This document shows positions 41,717-49,341 of a stretch of 55,367 bases of DNA, in pieces. Each line of letters starts with the position of its first letter. Within the stretch, counting starts at the first letter, position 1. This stretch comes from Herbidospora cretacea (GTDB lineage: Bacteria > Actinomycetota > Actinomycetes > Streptosporangiales > Streptosporangiaceae): NCBI RefSeq assembly GCF_001570605.1, contig NZ_BBXG01000007.1, positions 1-55,367 of the forward strand, given 5' to 3'. Both the position numbers and the translations under genes were made by a program. The notes beneath the pieces were generated by a model. It ran no database searches. It had not been told where the DNA came from and was given only the letters and a program-made list of their open reading frames with translations.

Positions 41717-42181
41717 TCACAGGCTCTCGTAGTAGGCCTTCATCGCCGGGTAGTAGTCGTCCCACTCCGGCTTCGGCGCGCCCTCGCGCGAGGCCACCAG
41801 CGCGTCGAGGTAGAACTCCCAGCCCGGCCCGATGTCCGCGACCCCCGTCACGTCGGTCAGGTGCTGCACGAACAGCAGCTCGGTCACCCCGTCGGCCTCG
41901 GTGAGGAAGAGCTCCAGGTGCCAGGTGCCGTGGTCGTCGACCGAGGAGATCGCCAGCCGCCGGGGCGGCTCGCAGGCCTCGACGCGCATGTCCGTCCAGG
42001 GCGCGCCCTCTTCTGAGGTGAGCTGGACCTGGATCATCGGATCGGCGTCGCCCCGCCAGGGCCCGAACCAGCGGGCGGTCCGGTCTGACTCGGTGACGCT
42101 GGCCCAGACGTCGGCGGCGGACGCCTTGAAGGTGCGGGTCAGGTGGAGGTCGGCGCCGAACAGCCGTCCGGTCGGTGTCAT
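41717..42181 (-). CDS. SRPBCC (AHSA1-like) domain protein
   Basis: 154 residues from the ATG at 42181, which overlaps the ArsR stop. START/AHSA1 fold: LTRTFKASAADVWASVTESD, ARWFGPW, RVEACEPPRRLAISS, TELLFVQHLTDV, GPGWEFYLDAL. Such proteins bind small hydrophobic ligands and are regularly encoded after ArsR-type repressors. Partner ligand unknown. Confidence 0.9.
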   Translation of the reverse strand: MTPTGRLFGADLHLTRTFKASAADVWASVTESDRTARWFGPWRGDADPMIQVQLTSEEGAPWTDMRVEACEPPRRLAISSVDDHGTWHLELFLTEADGVTELLFVQHLTDVTGVADIGPGWEFYLDALVASREGAPKPEWDDYYPAMKAYYESL

Positions 42182-42522
42182 GCGGTCTCCCTGTTGTCGC
42201 GGCGGTGGTCGCGGCGGGCCCGGTGGACCTCGGTCTCCAGCGCGTCGAGGCGCTGCTCCCAGCCCGCGGGGGTCATGAGGGCCGACAGCCATCGGTGCAG
42301 CTCGGTGAGGCCCTCGGGGTTGAGCGAGTAGTAGCGGTGCCGCCCGTCGGGATCGTCGGTGACCAGGCCGCTCTCGCGGAGCACCCGCAGGTGGCGGCTG
42401 ATCGCGGGCCGGCTGACGGGGAACCGGGCGGCGATCTCTCCGGCGGTGAGCCGCTCGTCGCGGACCATGCGCAGAATCGCCCGTCTGATCGGGTCGGCGA
42501 TCGCCTCCGCGGCCTGGTCCAT
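42178..42522 (-). CDS. ArsR family repressor
   Basis: 114 residues: winged HTH with IADPIRRAILRMVRDERLTAGEIAARF, SRPAISRHLRVLRESGLV and RHRYYSLNPEGLTEL. No metal-binding cysteine motif, so it is of the ligand- or metal-independent type that pairs with AHSA1 genes. It forms a two-gene operon with the SRPBCC gene. The sequence ACCCATGGGT in the promoter area (42537-42546) is a palindrome that could be its operator. Confidence 0.92.
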   Translation of the reverse strand: MDQAAEAIADPIRRAILRMVRDERLTAGEIAARFPVSRPAISRHLRVLRESGLVTDDPDGRHRYYSLNPEGLTELHRWLSALMTPAGWEQRLDALETEVHRARRDHRRDNRETA

Positions 42523-42587
42523 GATAGGAAGTGTAACCCATGGGTTACGCGTTTACATAACCCGCGCAGAGGGGGTAGGGGACCCGC

Positions 42588-43682
42588 ATGGGTCGCACTT
42601 TCGGCGTCGAAGAAGAGTTCCTGCTGGTCGACGGGGTGACGGGAGAACCCGCCCCCGAGGTCGACAAGGTGCTGGCCGACGCCGGTCCCTATCCGGTCCG
42701 TGGCGGGGTCTTCAGCGCCGAGCTGTTCCAGACCCAGGTCGAGGGGGCGTCCGCCGTCTGCCACGACCTCTCCGGCCTGCGCGACCAGCTGACCCGCGCG
42801 CGGCGGATCCTGGCCGAGGCGGCCCGCTCCCACGGTCTGCGCCTGGTCTCGGTGGGCACCCCCGTGCTGACGGGCTCGATCCCGCCGATCTCCCCGGGTG
42901 ATCGCTTCGCGGACATCGTCAGCACCCACCGCGGCACGATCAGCGACTACCAGTGCTGCGGCTGCCACGTCCACGTGGGCGTGCCCGACCGGTCGACGGC
43001 TGTGGCGGTGCTGAACCACGTGCGTCCGTGGCTGCCCACACTGGTGGCTCTGGGGGCCAACTCCCCGTACGACAGGGGCCGCGACTCCGGCTTCGCGAGC
43101 TGGCGGATCGCCGAGCAGATGAGGTTCCCCGGCGCGGGCGTCACCCCCTGGTTCGCCTCCCCGGAGGACTACGACCGCACGGTCGGCCAGCTCGTCGACT
43201 GCGGCGTCCTGGTCGACACGGCCATGACGTTCTGGCTGGCCAGACTGGGCGTCGGCAAGCCGACCATCGAGGTCCGCGCCGCCGACGCCGCCGGCTCGGT
43301 CGACGACGCCCTGCTCCAGGCGCTGCTGACCAGGGCGCTGGTGGAGACCTCCCTGACCGAACTGGCGGCGGGCCGCGAAGGTCATGACGTCCCCGACTCC
43401 GTCACCACGGCGGCCCTGTTCAACGCGGCCCGCAACGGCCTGGCCGGAGCGGGCGTCTCCCCGGCCGAGGGCCGCGAGGTCCCGGCGGTCTCCCTCCTCG
43501 ACGGGCTGCTGTCACACGTGCGCGGCGCGCTGGAGGAGTCGGGGGACTATGACGAGGCCCGGCGGCTGGTCGACTGGGTCAAACGGGCCGGCACGGGGGC
43601 CGACCGGCAACGACGGGCGGCGACCGAGGGCGGGCCACTGGCGGTCGTCGACATGCTGGCCGCGCAGACTGCACATTCCTAG
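42588..43682 (+). CDS. YbdK-type glutamate-cysteine ligase 2 family protein
   Basis: 364 residues. GVEEEFLLVD at the N-terminus carries the ATP/Mg ligands; YQCCGCHVHVGVPD and IEVRAADA follow the GCS2 fold, and KPTIEVR is the usual C-terminal core strand. Length is standard. These carboxylate-amine ligases have weak glutamate-cysteine ligase activity; the real substrate in actinobacteria is unclear. It precedes the structured leader of the first DUF2075 gene by 42 bases. Confidence 0.88.
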   Translation: MGRTFGVEEEFLLVDGVTGEPAPEVDKVLADAGPYPVRGGVFSAELFQTQVEGASAVCHDLSGLRDQLTRARRILAEAARSHGLRLVSVGTPVLTGSIPPISPGDRFADIVSTHRGTISDYQCCGCHVHVGVPDRSTAVAVLNHVRPWLPTLVALGANSPYDRGRDSGFASWRIAEQMRFPGAGVTPWFASPEDYDRTVGQLVDCGVLVDTAMTFWLARLGVGKPTIEVRAADAAGSVDDALLQALLTRALVETSLTELAAGREGHDVPDSVTTAALFNAARNGLAGAGVSPAEGREVPAVSLLDGLLSHVRGALEESGDYDEARRLVDWVKRAGTGADRQRRAATEGGPLAVVDMLAAQTAHS

Positions 43683-43724
43683 TGTTCGGCGCGAATTCGT
43701 GAGATATCTTCTTCCGGTCGAAGC

Positions 43725-43795
43725 TGCGGCCCGACGGGCTTCCCTCTGAGGACATGCCCCCATACCGCACGAAGTCCTTTCGTGCTGCCTGGGGG
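43725..43795 (+). ncRNA. Conserved structured leader of DUF2075 gene, copy 1
   Basis: The leader starts with TGCGGCCCGACGGGCTTCC, then a 12-base variable part, GCCCCCA, and a hairpin GCACGAA-GTCCT-TTCGTGC (43767-43785), ending in TGCCTGGGGG. CCCCCA (43757-43762) can pair with TGGGGG (43790-43795), enclosing the hairpin and hiding the G-run five bases before the GTG start. The same elements precede the second DUF2075 gene (47510-47578), though the proteins are much diverged. GCCC-GAC-GGGC in the first box is a small hairpin whose GGGC could pair with the GCCC that leads the P1 strand, suggesting a switch (inference). Confidence 0.7.
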
Positions 43796-43800
43796 AATCC

Positions 43801-45729
43801 GTGGCGAGCGTTCCGGCTCCCGCCGAGCGGTTGTCTGCCAAAAGTCTCTATGATTCGCTTCTTCAGCCGAAATCCATTGTGGAGCGAACCTTCATCGCGG
43901 CCCTCGCGGCCAAGGTCAAAGCCGTGACCGGCCGGACCCCGGGTGAATCCGAGAAGCGCGCCTGGATCAACAGCCTCTCCGACCTCTCCCGGACCCTGAT
44001 GGACGCCGAACGGGGAAGACTCGAAGTCTTCGTCGAATTCCCCATGCCGGGTAATAAACGCAGCTCGGCCGACGTCGTGCTGGCCGGATTCGATTCCAGG
44101 GGCAAGGTCTCCTACGTCGTCGTGGAACTCAAGCAATGGAGCGAGGCCGCGCTCTTCGAGGAGAACGACCGGCTGGTCGACGTGCCGGGGATGCGCCCGC
44201 ACCAGAGCCACCCCGCCGTCCAGGCAAGGGGATATCGCGACCAGCTCCGAGAGACGTGCTCCGCGCTCGACGGCCGCCCTGAGGCGGTGAGCGCCGTCGT
44301 CTACCTGCAGAACGCGCAGCACGAGGACATCCGCGACCTCTACCAGAAGTCGGTGACCGAGGAGGTGCCGCTGTTCTGCCGGAGCGAACGCGGCGCGTTC
44401 ATCACCTACCTCCGCAGCCGATTCTCCGACGAGCCCGGTCAGGTCGCCGGTGACATCCTGGCCCAGGGGGCGATGGTGCCGACCGGTGAGCTGCTCGACC
44501 GGGCCGCCGACGTGCTGCGGGGTCGCGACCAGTTCGTCCTGCTCGACGAACAGCAGGAGGCGCTCCAACTGATCCGCCACGACATCCGGGCGGCCTATGA
44601 GGCCAACACCAAGCGGGTCGTCATCATCACCGGAGGACCCGGCAGCGGAAAGACCGCGATCGCGCTGTCGCTGCTGCGCGAATACGCCGACGCCCGGGAT
44701 CGGGTGGCCTACGTGACCGGCTCCCGCACGCTCACCAAGACGTTCCGCCGGGTGATCGGCGGCCGGGACAAGGACATCGCCGGGCTTTTCCAGTACTACA
44801 ACGACTATGCCAACGCGCCCAAGAACAGACTCGACATGATCATCGTGGACGAGGCGCATCGAGTGCGGGCGAAGTCGCACGATCGCTACAACGCGGCCCG
44901 CCGCAGCGACCGCCCGCAGATCGAGAGCCTCATGGAGGCGGCTCGTGTTCCGGTCTTCCTCGTCGACGAACACCAGGTAGTCAAGCCTGGTGAGGTCGGG
45001 ACCGTAGCGGCTATCGAGGCGCAGGCCCAGATCTTGAACATCAAATATCACCGGGTCAGCCTCGACGGGCAGTGGCGCAGCGGTGGCAGCGCCGTCTACG
45101 ACGGATGGGTTCGCCGCCTGCTCAACCTCGGCGCCGCCGACGGTCAGTGGGACGGCGACCCGGGCGCGGAGCCGTGGCCGGGCGACGAGCATTTCGACGT
45201 GCGGTCAGCCGACTCACCCGCGCAGATGGAGGAGTTTCTCCGCGCCCGGATGGCCGAGGGTGGCTCCGCCCGGATCACCGCCGGATACTGCTGGCCGTGG
45301 AGCGACCCGCTCCCGGACAAGAGCCTGGTCGACGACGTGGTGATCGGCGACTGGGCCCGGCCGTGGAACGCCAACGGCGAGAGCGTCCGGGTGGGTAAGG
45401 CGCCCACCAGTCAGTTCTGGGCCACCCTGCCCGGCGGATTCGACCAGGTCGGCTGCATCTACACTGCTCAGGGCCTGGAGTTCGACTGGGCCGGTGTCAT
45501 CATCGGGCCCGATCTCATCGCCCGAGGCGACGGTCTGCGCACCGTCCGTGAGGCGAGTCGGGATAAGGACCTGGCAAAACGGACGGTCTCCGACGAGCAG
45601 TTCGACCGGCTGGTCCGCAATACGTACAAGGTTCTGCTGACACGGGGACTCAAGGGCGTCGTCATCTACGCCTGTGACGAGCAGACCCGGAAGCATCTCA
45701 GGGCATTAGTCCCTCCAGTAACTCCCTGA
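43801..45729 (+). CDS. DUF2075 nuclease-helicase (Schlafen-like AAA), copy 1
   Basis: 642 residues from GTG 43801. The N-terminal about 200 residues contain a PD-(D/E)xK-like core: DVVLAG (Asp91) and VVVELKQW (Glu109, Lys111). The SF1-type helicase follows: Walker A GGPGSGKTA (about 279-287), Walker B IIVDEAH (about 347-353), RVSLDGQWRSGG, then YTAQGLEFDWAGVIIGPD and NTYKVLLTRGLKGV near the C-terminus. This is the DUF2075/COG3410 arrangement. It ends 32 bases inside the convergent paralogue. Suggested role: DNA or RNA processing in defence or repair (inference). Confidence 0.88.
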   Translation: MASVPAPAERLSAKSLYDSLLQPKSIVERTFIAALAAKVKAVTGRTPGESEKRAWINSLSDLSRTLMDAERGRLEVFVEFPMPGNKRSSADVVLAGFDSRGKVSYVVVELKQWSEAALFEENDRLVDVPGMRPHQSHPAVQARGYRDQLRETCSALDGRPEAVSAVVYLQNAQHEDIRDLYQKSVTEEVPLFCRSERGAFITYLRSRFSDEPGQVAGDILAQGAMVPTGELLDRAADVLRGRDQFVLLDEQQEALQLIRHDIRAAYEANTKRVVIITGGPGSGKTAIALSLLREYADARDRVAYVTGSRTLTKTFRRVIGGRDKDIAGLFQYYNDYANAPKNRLDMIIVDEAHRVRAKSHDRYNAARRSDRPQIESLMEAARVPVFLVDEHQVVKPGEVGTVAAIEAQAQILNIKYHRVSLDGQWRSGGSAVYDGWVRRLLNLGAADGQWDGDPGAEPWPGDEHFDVRSADSPAQMEEFLRARMAEGGSARITAGYCWPWSDPLPDKSLVDDVVIGDWARPWNANGESVRVGKAPTSQFWATLPGGFDQVGCIYTAQGLEFDWAGVIIGPDLIARGDGLRTVREASRDKDLAKRTVSDEQFDRLVRNTYKVLLTRGLKGVVIYACDEQTRKHLRALVPPVTP

Positions 45730-47503
45730 CGGCCGGGTCGGTCGCGAAGATGACGGTGCCGCGCATGCCTCTGGTCAGCAGAACCTTGTAGACATTGCGA
45801 ACGAGCTGGTCGAACTCGGCGTCCGGGACGGTCTTGGTGCTCTTGAAGGCCGGGTCGCGGTTCGCGGCGCGTCTGGTGGTCAGGACGTCGTTCTCGACGG
45901 TCAGGTCGGGCCCGAGGATGACACCGGCCCAGTCGTACTCGAAGCCCTGGGCCGTGTAGACGCAGCCGACCTGGCCGAAGCCCGCGGGTTCGGTCGCCCA
46001 CAGCATGCTCGGCGGGGCGTCGCCGACCGCGCGGTCCTTCTTGACGTTCCACGGGCGGGCCCAGTCGCCGATCACCACGTCGTCGACCAGGGTCAGGTCG
46101 GCCCGGGGGTCGCTCCAGGGCCAGCAGTATCCGGCGGTCATCCGGGCCGTGCCCGGTTTGGCCTGGAGGATCGCTTCGAGCTCCTCCGGGCTGCCGGCGA
46201 GACGCACCTCGAAGTCGGGGTCGCCCGCCCACGGCGAGGGGCCGTCACCCGACAGACCCATGAGGTCGAGCACCCAGCGCTCGTAGTGTCTGCTGCCGCC
46301 GCAGCGGAACTGCTCGTCGAGGCTGACGTGGCTGACGGCGTACCCCTTGGACTTCGCGAAGGCCTCGATCGCCTGGACGGTGCCGAGCTCGCCCGGCCGC
46401 ACGACCTGATGTTCGTCAAGGAGGAACACCGGCACCCGTGCGGCGCTCAGCAGTTCGTCGAGTTGCGGGCGGCCGGTCCGTTTGGCGGCCGGGGTGAAGC
46501 GGTGGGACGAGGTCTCCCTGATGCGGTGAGCCTCGTCGCAGATCAGTACGTCGAGCGCGTCGGGCTTGGCGTCGGTGAGGCTGTTGAAGTAGACGAAGAG
46601 GTTCTTGATACGGCTGCTGCCCTTCGCGGGGTAGCGCCGCATGGTCTCAGTGAAGGACTGCGACCCGGTCGCGTGCAGGGTGGTGCGGCCCTGACGGAAC
46701 AGCTCGCCCAGCAGCGACAGGGCGATGACGCTCTTTCCGCTGCCGGGGCCGCCGGTGACGACGACGGCTCGCTTCTCGTCGGTGTCGACGGCCCGGACGA
46801 CCAGTTCGAAGGCGATCTGCTGTTCGTCGAGGAGGGTGAACTGCTCGCGCTCCCGGATCTCCTTGGCGGCGTGCGCCATGAGCTGGCGGCTCGGCGCGAC
46901 GTGACTGCCCAGCAGCCGATCGGCGGCGGTCTCGCCGGGCGCGGGAGCCAGTCTCGTGCGTAAGAATGCGCGGAACTCCTCGCGGCGGCTGCCGGTGAAG
47001 ACCTCACCGGCCAGGTCGGCGACGTCGAAGTCCATGGCGTTGTGCAGATAGGCGGCTGTGGCGACCGATTCAGGGGTGAGCACGTCGAGGAAGTCGACGA
47101 GGTATTCGCCGTAGCGACGGACCTGCTCGGCCGGGTGCAGGACCTCCCGGCCGCCGGTCAGCACCAGATGGTCGCCGAGTTCTGAGAGTTCGGCCTGGGT
47201 CCACTGCTTGAGTTCGACGACGACATAGGAGTCGGCGCCGGTCTCGGGATGCACCCCCGCAAGCACGACGTCGGCGCGGCGGCTGGTGAGCGGCAGCTTG
47301 TACTCGGCCAGCAGCGTGATCTCACCCAGCCCGGCCTCGGCGAGGTCGTGAGCGAGCACGGGGAGACTGTTGCGCCACGAACGCACTTCGGCGGGGGACG
47401 GTCCCTGACCGGTGGTGGCTCTCAGATGGTCGGCCAGCGCCTCGGTGAACGCCGTTTCGACGGGGGACAGCAGGTTCTCCACCGACAGCCGAATCGCCGA
47501 CAC
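45698..47503 (-). CDS. DUF2075 nuclease-helicase, copy 2 (convergent paralogue)
   Basis: 601 residues from GTG 47503. Same domain order as the convergent gene: nuclease core with ADVVLAG (Asp78) and VVVELKQW (Glu97, Lys99), Walker A GGPGSGKSV (about 253), Walker B LICDEAHRI, and the blocks YCWPWSDP, LVDDVVIGDWARPWN and YTAQGFEYDWAGVILGPD. The two share about half their residues by eye, so they are old duplicates, not a recent copy. It lies downstream of MazG and MSMEG_6728 genes on the same strand. The 3' ends overlap by 32 bases, so transcription of one gene can interfere with the other. Confidence 0.88.
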   Translation of the reverse strand: MSAIRLSVENLLSPVETAFTEALADHLRATTGQGPSPAEVRSWRNSLPVLAHDLAEAGLGEITLLAEYKLPLTSRRADVVLAGVHPETGADSYVVVELKQWTQAELSELGDHLVLTGGREVLHPAEQVRRYGEYLVDFLDVLTPESVATAAYLHNAMDFDVADLAGEVFTGSRREEFRAFLRTRLAPAPGETAADRLLGSHVAPSRQLMAHAAKEIREREQFTLLDEQQIAFELVVRAVDTDEKRAVVVTGGPGSGKSVIALSLLGELFRQGRTTLHATGSQSFTETMRRYPAKGSSRIKNLFVYFNSLTDAKPDALDVLICDEAHRIRETSSHRFTPAAKRTGRPQLDELLSAARVPVFLLDEHQVVRPGELGTVQAIEAFAKSKGYAVSHVSLDEQFRCGGSRHYERWVLDLMGLSGDGPSPWAGDPDFEVRLAGSPEELEAILQAKPGTARMTAGYCWPWSDPRADLTLVDDVVIGDWARPWNVKKDRAVGDAPPSMLWATEPAGFGQVGCVYTAQGFEYDWAGVILGPDLTVENDVLTTRRAANRDPAFKSTKTVPDAEFDQLVRNVYKVLLTRGMRGTVIFATDPAVRELLEGLMP

Positions 47504-47509
47504 AGACGT

Positions 47510-47578
47510 CCCCCAGGCAGCACGAAGTCACTCGTGCGGGTGGGGGCGTATCCGTCGCCGGAAGCCCGTCGGGCCGCA
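47510..47578 (-). ncRNA. Conserved structured leader of DUF2075 gene, copy 2
   Basis: Read on the minus strand: TGCGGCCCGACGGGCTTCC (identical to copy 1), a variable 12-base segment, GCCCCCA, hairpin GCACGA-GTGACT-TCGTGC and TGCCTGGGGG, ending six bases before the GTG at 47503. Stems are kept while the loop and spacer sequences differ from copy 1. The gap to the MazG stop (47590) is 11 bases. Confidence 0.7.
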
Positions 47579-47589
47579 TCACATGGTCA

Positions 47590-47907
47590 TTACGAGGTTA
47601 GCGGAGGGTAGCGTTTGTCGACCTCGTCGATCTTGGCGTGGATCGCCTCGATCAGGTCGACGCCCAGGACGTCGGCCAGCCGGATCAGATAGGTGGCCAC
47701 GTCGGACATCTCCGACCTCACCCTGGCCAGCGACTCCTCGTCCAGCGACGCCGCCTCCTCCGGGGTCAGCCACTGGAACTCGGCGAGGAGCTCGCCCGCC
47801 TCCCCGGCCAGCGCCATCGCGAGGTTCTTCGGCGTGTGGAAGACCTCCCAGTCGCGGGCGGCGGCGAAGGCCCGCAGCCGGGCGGCCACCTCTTCGATCT
47901 CGGTCAT
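47590..47907 (-). CDS. MazG-like nucleotide pyrophosphohydrolase
   Basis: 105 residues. All-alpha NTP-PPase fold of the RS21-C6/MazG type: FHTPKNLAMALAGEAGELLAEFQWL with the ExxE metal ligands, and EMSDVATYLIRLADVLGVD with the second ExxD pair. Such enzymes hydrolyse (d)NTPs and can clean the nucleotide pool or drain it. It follows the MSMEG_6728-like gene with 9 bases and precedes the leader of a DUF2075 gene, all on one strand. Confidence 0.9.
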   Translation of the reverse strand: MTEIEEVAARLRAFAAARDWEVFHTPKNLAMALAGEAGELLAEFQWLTPEEAASLDEESLARVRSEMSDVATYLIRLADVLGVDLIEAIHAKIDEVDKRYPPLTS

Positions 47908-47916
47908 GGCACCAGG

Positions 47917-48375
47917 CTAGGGCCACACATAGGGCAGATCGTCTGGCTCGTCGCCGAACAGCGGACGGTAGAACTCCGGGTCCTTCCGCAGCAGCGCCGA
48001 CCGGTGGCTCAGGTGGAAGGCGGGGTCGCCCAGCCATGGAGGCAGCTCGCCGGCCTCGCCCAGGGCGGCCTGCGGGCGGATCTCCTCGATGCCCCTGAAG
48101 CGGGCCAAATCGGTGCGCAGCGTCACGGCGCAGGTGTCCGCCCGGCCGGTGGAGCACCATTCGTCGCAGATCTCCAGGCCGTACCGGACGAGCGCCTCCT
48201 CGTAACCGCGCCACATCTTCGCGGCGGGGTGGTGCCGCCAGCCGTAGTCGTCGACGCAGGTCGCCCGCAGGACCTGGATGGCCTCGACGCGCTGTTTGCC
48301 CAGGCGGCGGGCGTCCAGGACGCGGGCGGTCGCGGTGAAGTCGGGATAGGGCAGAAAGGTCTGCACCAGTCTCAC
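47917..48375 (-). CDS. MSMEG_6728-type pyrimidine-dimer glycosylase-like protein
   Basis: 152 residues. The N-terminus MRLVQTFLPYPDFTATARVL, then DARRLGKQRVEAIQVLRA and HHPAAKMWRGYEEALVRYG, follows the family of small proteins annotated MSMEG_6728 or pyrimidine dimer DNA glycosylase. A role in base excision repair is inferred from the name-bearing family, not shown. It is the first gene of the minus-strand operon with mazG-like and DUF2075 genes. Confidence 0.75.
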   Translation of the reverse strand: MRLVQTFLPYPDFTATARVLDARRLGKQRVEAIQVLRATCVDDYGWRHHPAAKMWRGYEEALVRYGLEICDEWCSTGRADTCAVTLRTDLARFRGIEEIRPQAALGEAGELPPWLGDPAFHLSHRSALLRKDPEFYRPLFGDEPDDLPYVWP

Positions 48376-48439
48376 GCTAGAGCGAGATGAGTAGGGGGCT
48401 ACTCAAGCGCGCCGTGGGACACGCGCCGACCATGAGGCC

Positions 48440-48973
48440 ATGGCCAGGAAACGTGTCGGCGAGATTCGCATCAGCAAGCGGATCGTGCGGATCGGGCACG
48501 AGGTGTATCCGCTCGCGAACATCTCGCGTGTGCAGACGTTGCGGCTCGTCTACAAGGGACGGCTCGCGACCTTCTATCCGCTCGGAGAGCTCGTCGTGGT
48601 GGCGGCGCTGGCCTACGGGGCCTCGTTCGTGGCTGAGGAGGTGCTGCCCGAGGCGCGGGAGTACCTGCCGGTCGCCCTGGCGGTGGCCGGGATCTGGGGG
48701 GCCTGGCTGGTGCTGCTGTTCCTCTACCGGCTGATCATCCGGCGGACCAGATACGCCCTGATGATCGAGACCGCGGGGACGCAGTTCACCGCCCTGTCGG
48801 GCACCGACCGGCAGGAGATCCACCGCATCGAGGGGCTCGTCGTCGGCGCCATCGAGGATCCGCCCGACTCGGAGCGGGTCATCCAGGTCCACGGCGACCT
48901 GGTCTTCGGCGGCAAAGCCGGGCGAGACGTCTACAACGTCGGGAACAACGGGCGCGCGAGCGTCGGCAACTAG
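48440..48973 (+). CDS. DUF6232-like membrane protein with C-terminal signalling motif
   Basis: 177 residues. The N-terminal IRISKRIVRIGHEVYPLANI, read in part, matches DUF6232 (bPH-like). Two membrane helices follow at about 55-72 and 80-100. The cytoplasmic C-terminal part ends in a 26-residue motif, GDLVFGGKAGRDVYNVG and onwards to RASVGN, which recurs at the N-terminus of the next protein (19 of 26 positions equal). The gene diverges from the MSMEG_6728 operon. A C-terminal/N-terminal shared motif in neighbours is the pattern of bacterial amyloid-type signalling pairs; that reading is inference. Confidence 0.75.
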   Translation: MARKRVGEIRISKRIVRIGHEVYPLANISRVQTLRLVYKGRLATFYPLGELVVVAALAYGASFVAEEVLPEAREYLPVALAVAGIWGAWLVLLFLYRLIIRRTRYALMIETAGTQFTALSGTDRQEIHRIEGLVVGAIEDPPDSERVIQVHGDLVFGGKAGRDVYNVGNNGRASVGN

Positions 48974-48995
48974 TCGGCAACTAGTCGGCAACGAG
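48963..48995. repeat. Three 11-bp tandem repeats
   Basis: TCGGCAACTAG is repeated at 48963 and 48974, with a third copy ending GAG at 48985. The stop codon of the membrane-protein gene lies in the first unit and the ribosome site of the next gene just after the third. Slippage here would alter the gap but not the proteins. Confidence 0.8.
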
Positions 48996-49005
48996 GAGTC
49001 GGGTC

Positions 49006-49341
49006 ATGGGTGACCACGTCATCGGGGGCAAGGCCGGTCGGGACGTCTACAACGTGGCCGGCCACGGCCGCGTGTCCGTGAACAACGCCAGTGAGCGGGT
49101 CGACGTCGAGGCGGCGGTGGCCGAGCTCCGGGCGTTGATCGCGCGGCTCGACCGCGAGGGGGCGATCGGGGCGGACGGCAGCGTCGTCGATCCGGGGGCG
49201 GTCGTTGCGGCCGTACAGGAGCAGCCTTCGCGGTTGCGGGCGCTGGCCGCCGCGGTGGGCGGGGGAGCGACCGACGCGGTGCTGTCGATCGTTCAGAGCG
49301 GGGTCGCGTCGCTGATCGTGGCGCTGGTGTCGCGGGCGTAG
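49006..49341 (+). CDS. Small protein with N-terminal shared motif, unknown
   Basis: 111 residues. Residues 2-27 (GDHVIGGKAGRDVYNV through VSVNN) repeat the C-terminal motif of the preceding membrane protein. A helical middle (VEAAVAELRALIARLDREGA) and a hydrophobic C-terminal helix (VLSIVQSGVASLIVALVSRA) follow, the latter long enough to insert into a membrane. Similar small proteins in actinobacteria carry such motifs as adaptor or effector parts. The 3' end overlaps the convergent WYL gene by 49 bases. Confidence 0.65.
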   Translation: MGDHVIGGKAGRDVYNVAGHGRVSVNNASERVDVEAAVAELRALIARLDREGAIGADGSVVDPGAVVAAVQEQPSRLRALAAAVGGGATDAVLSIVQSGVASLIVALVSRA

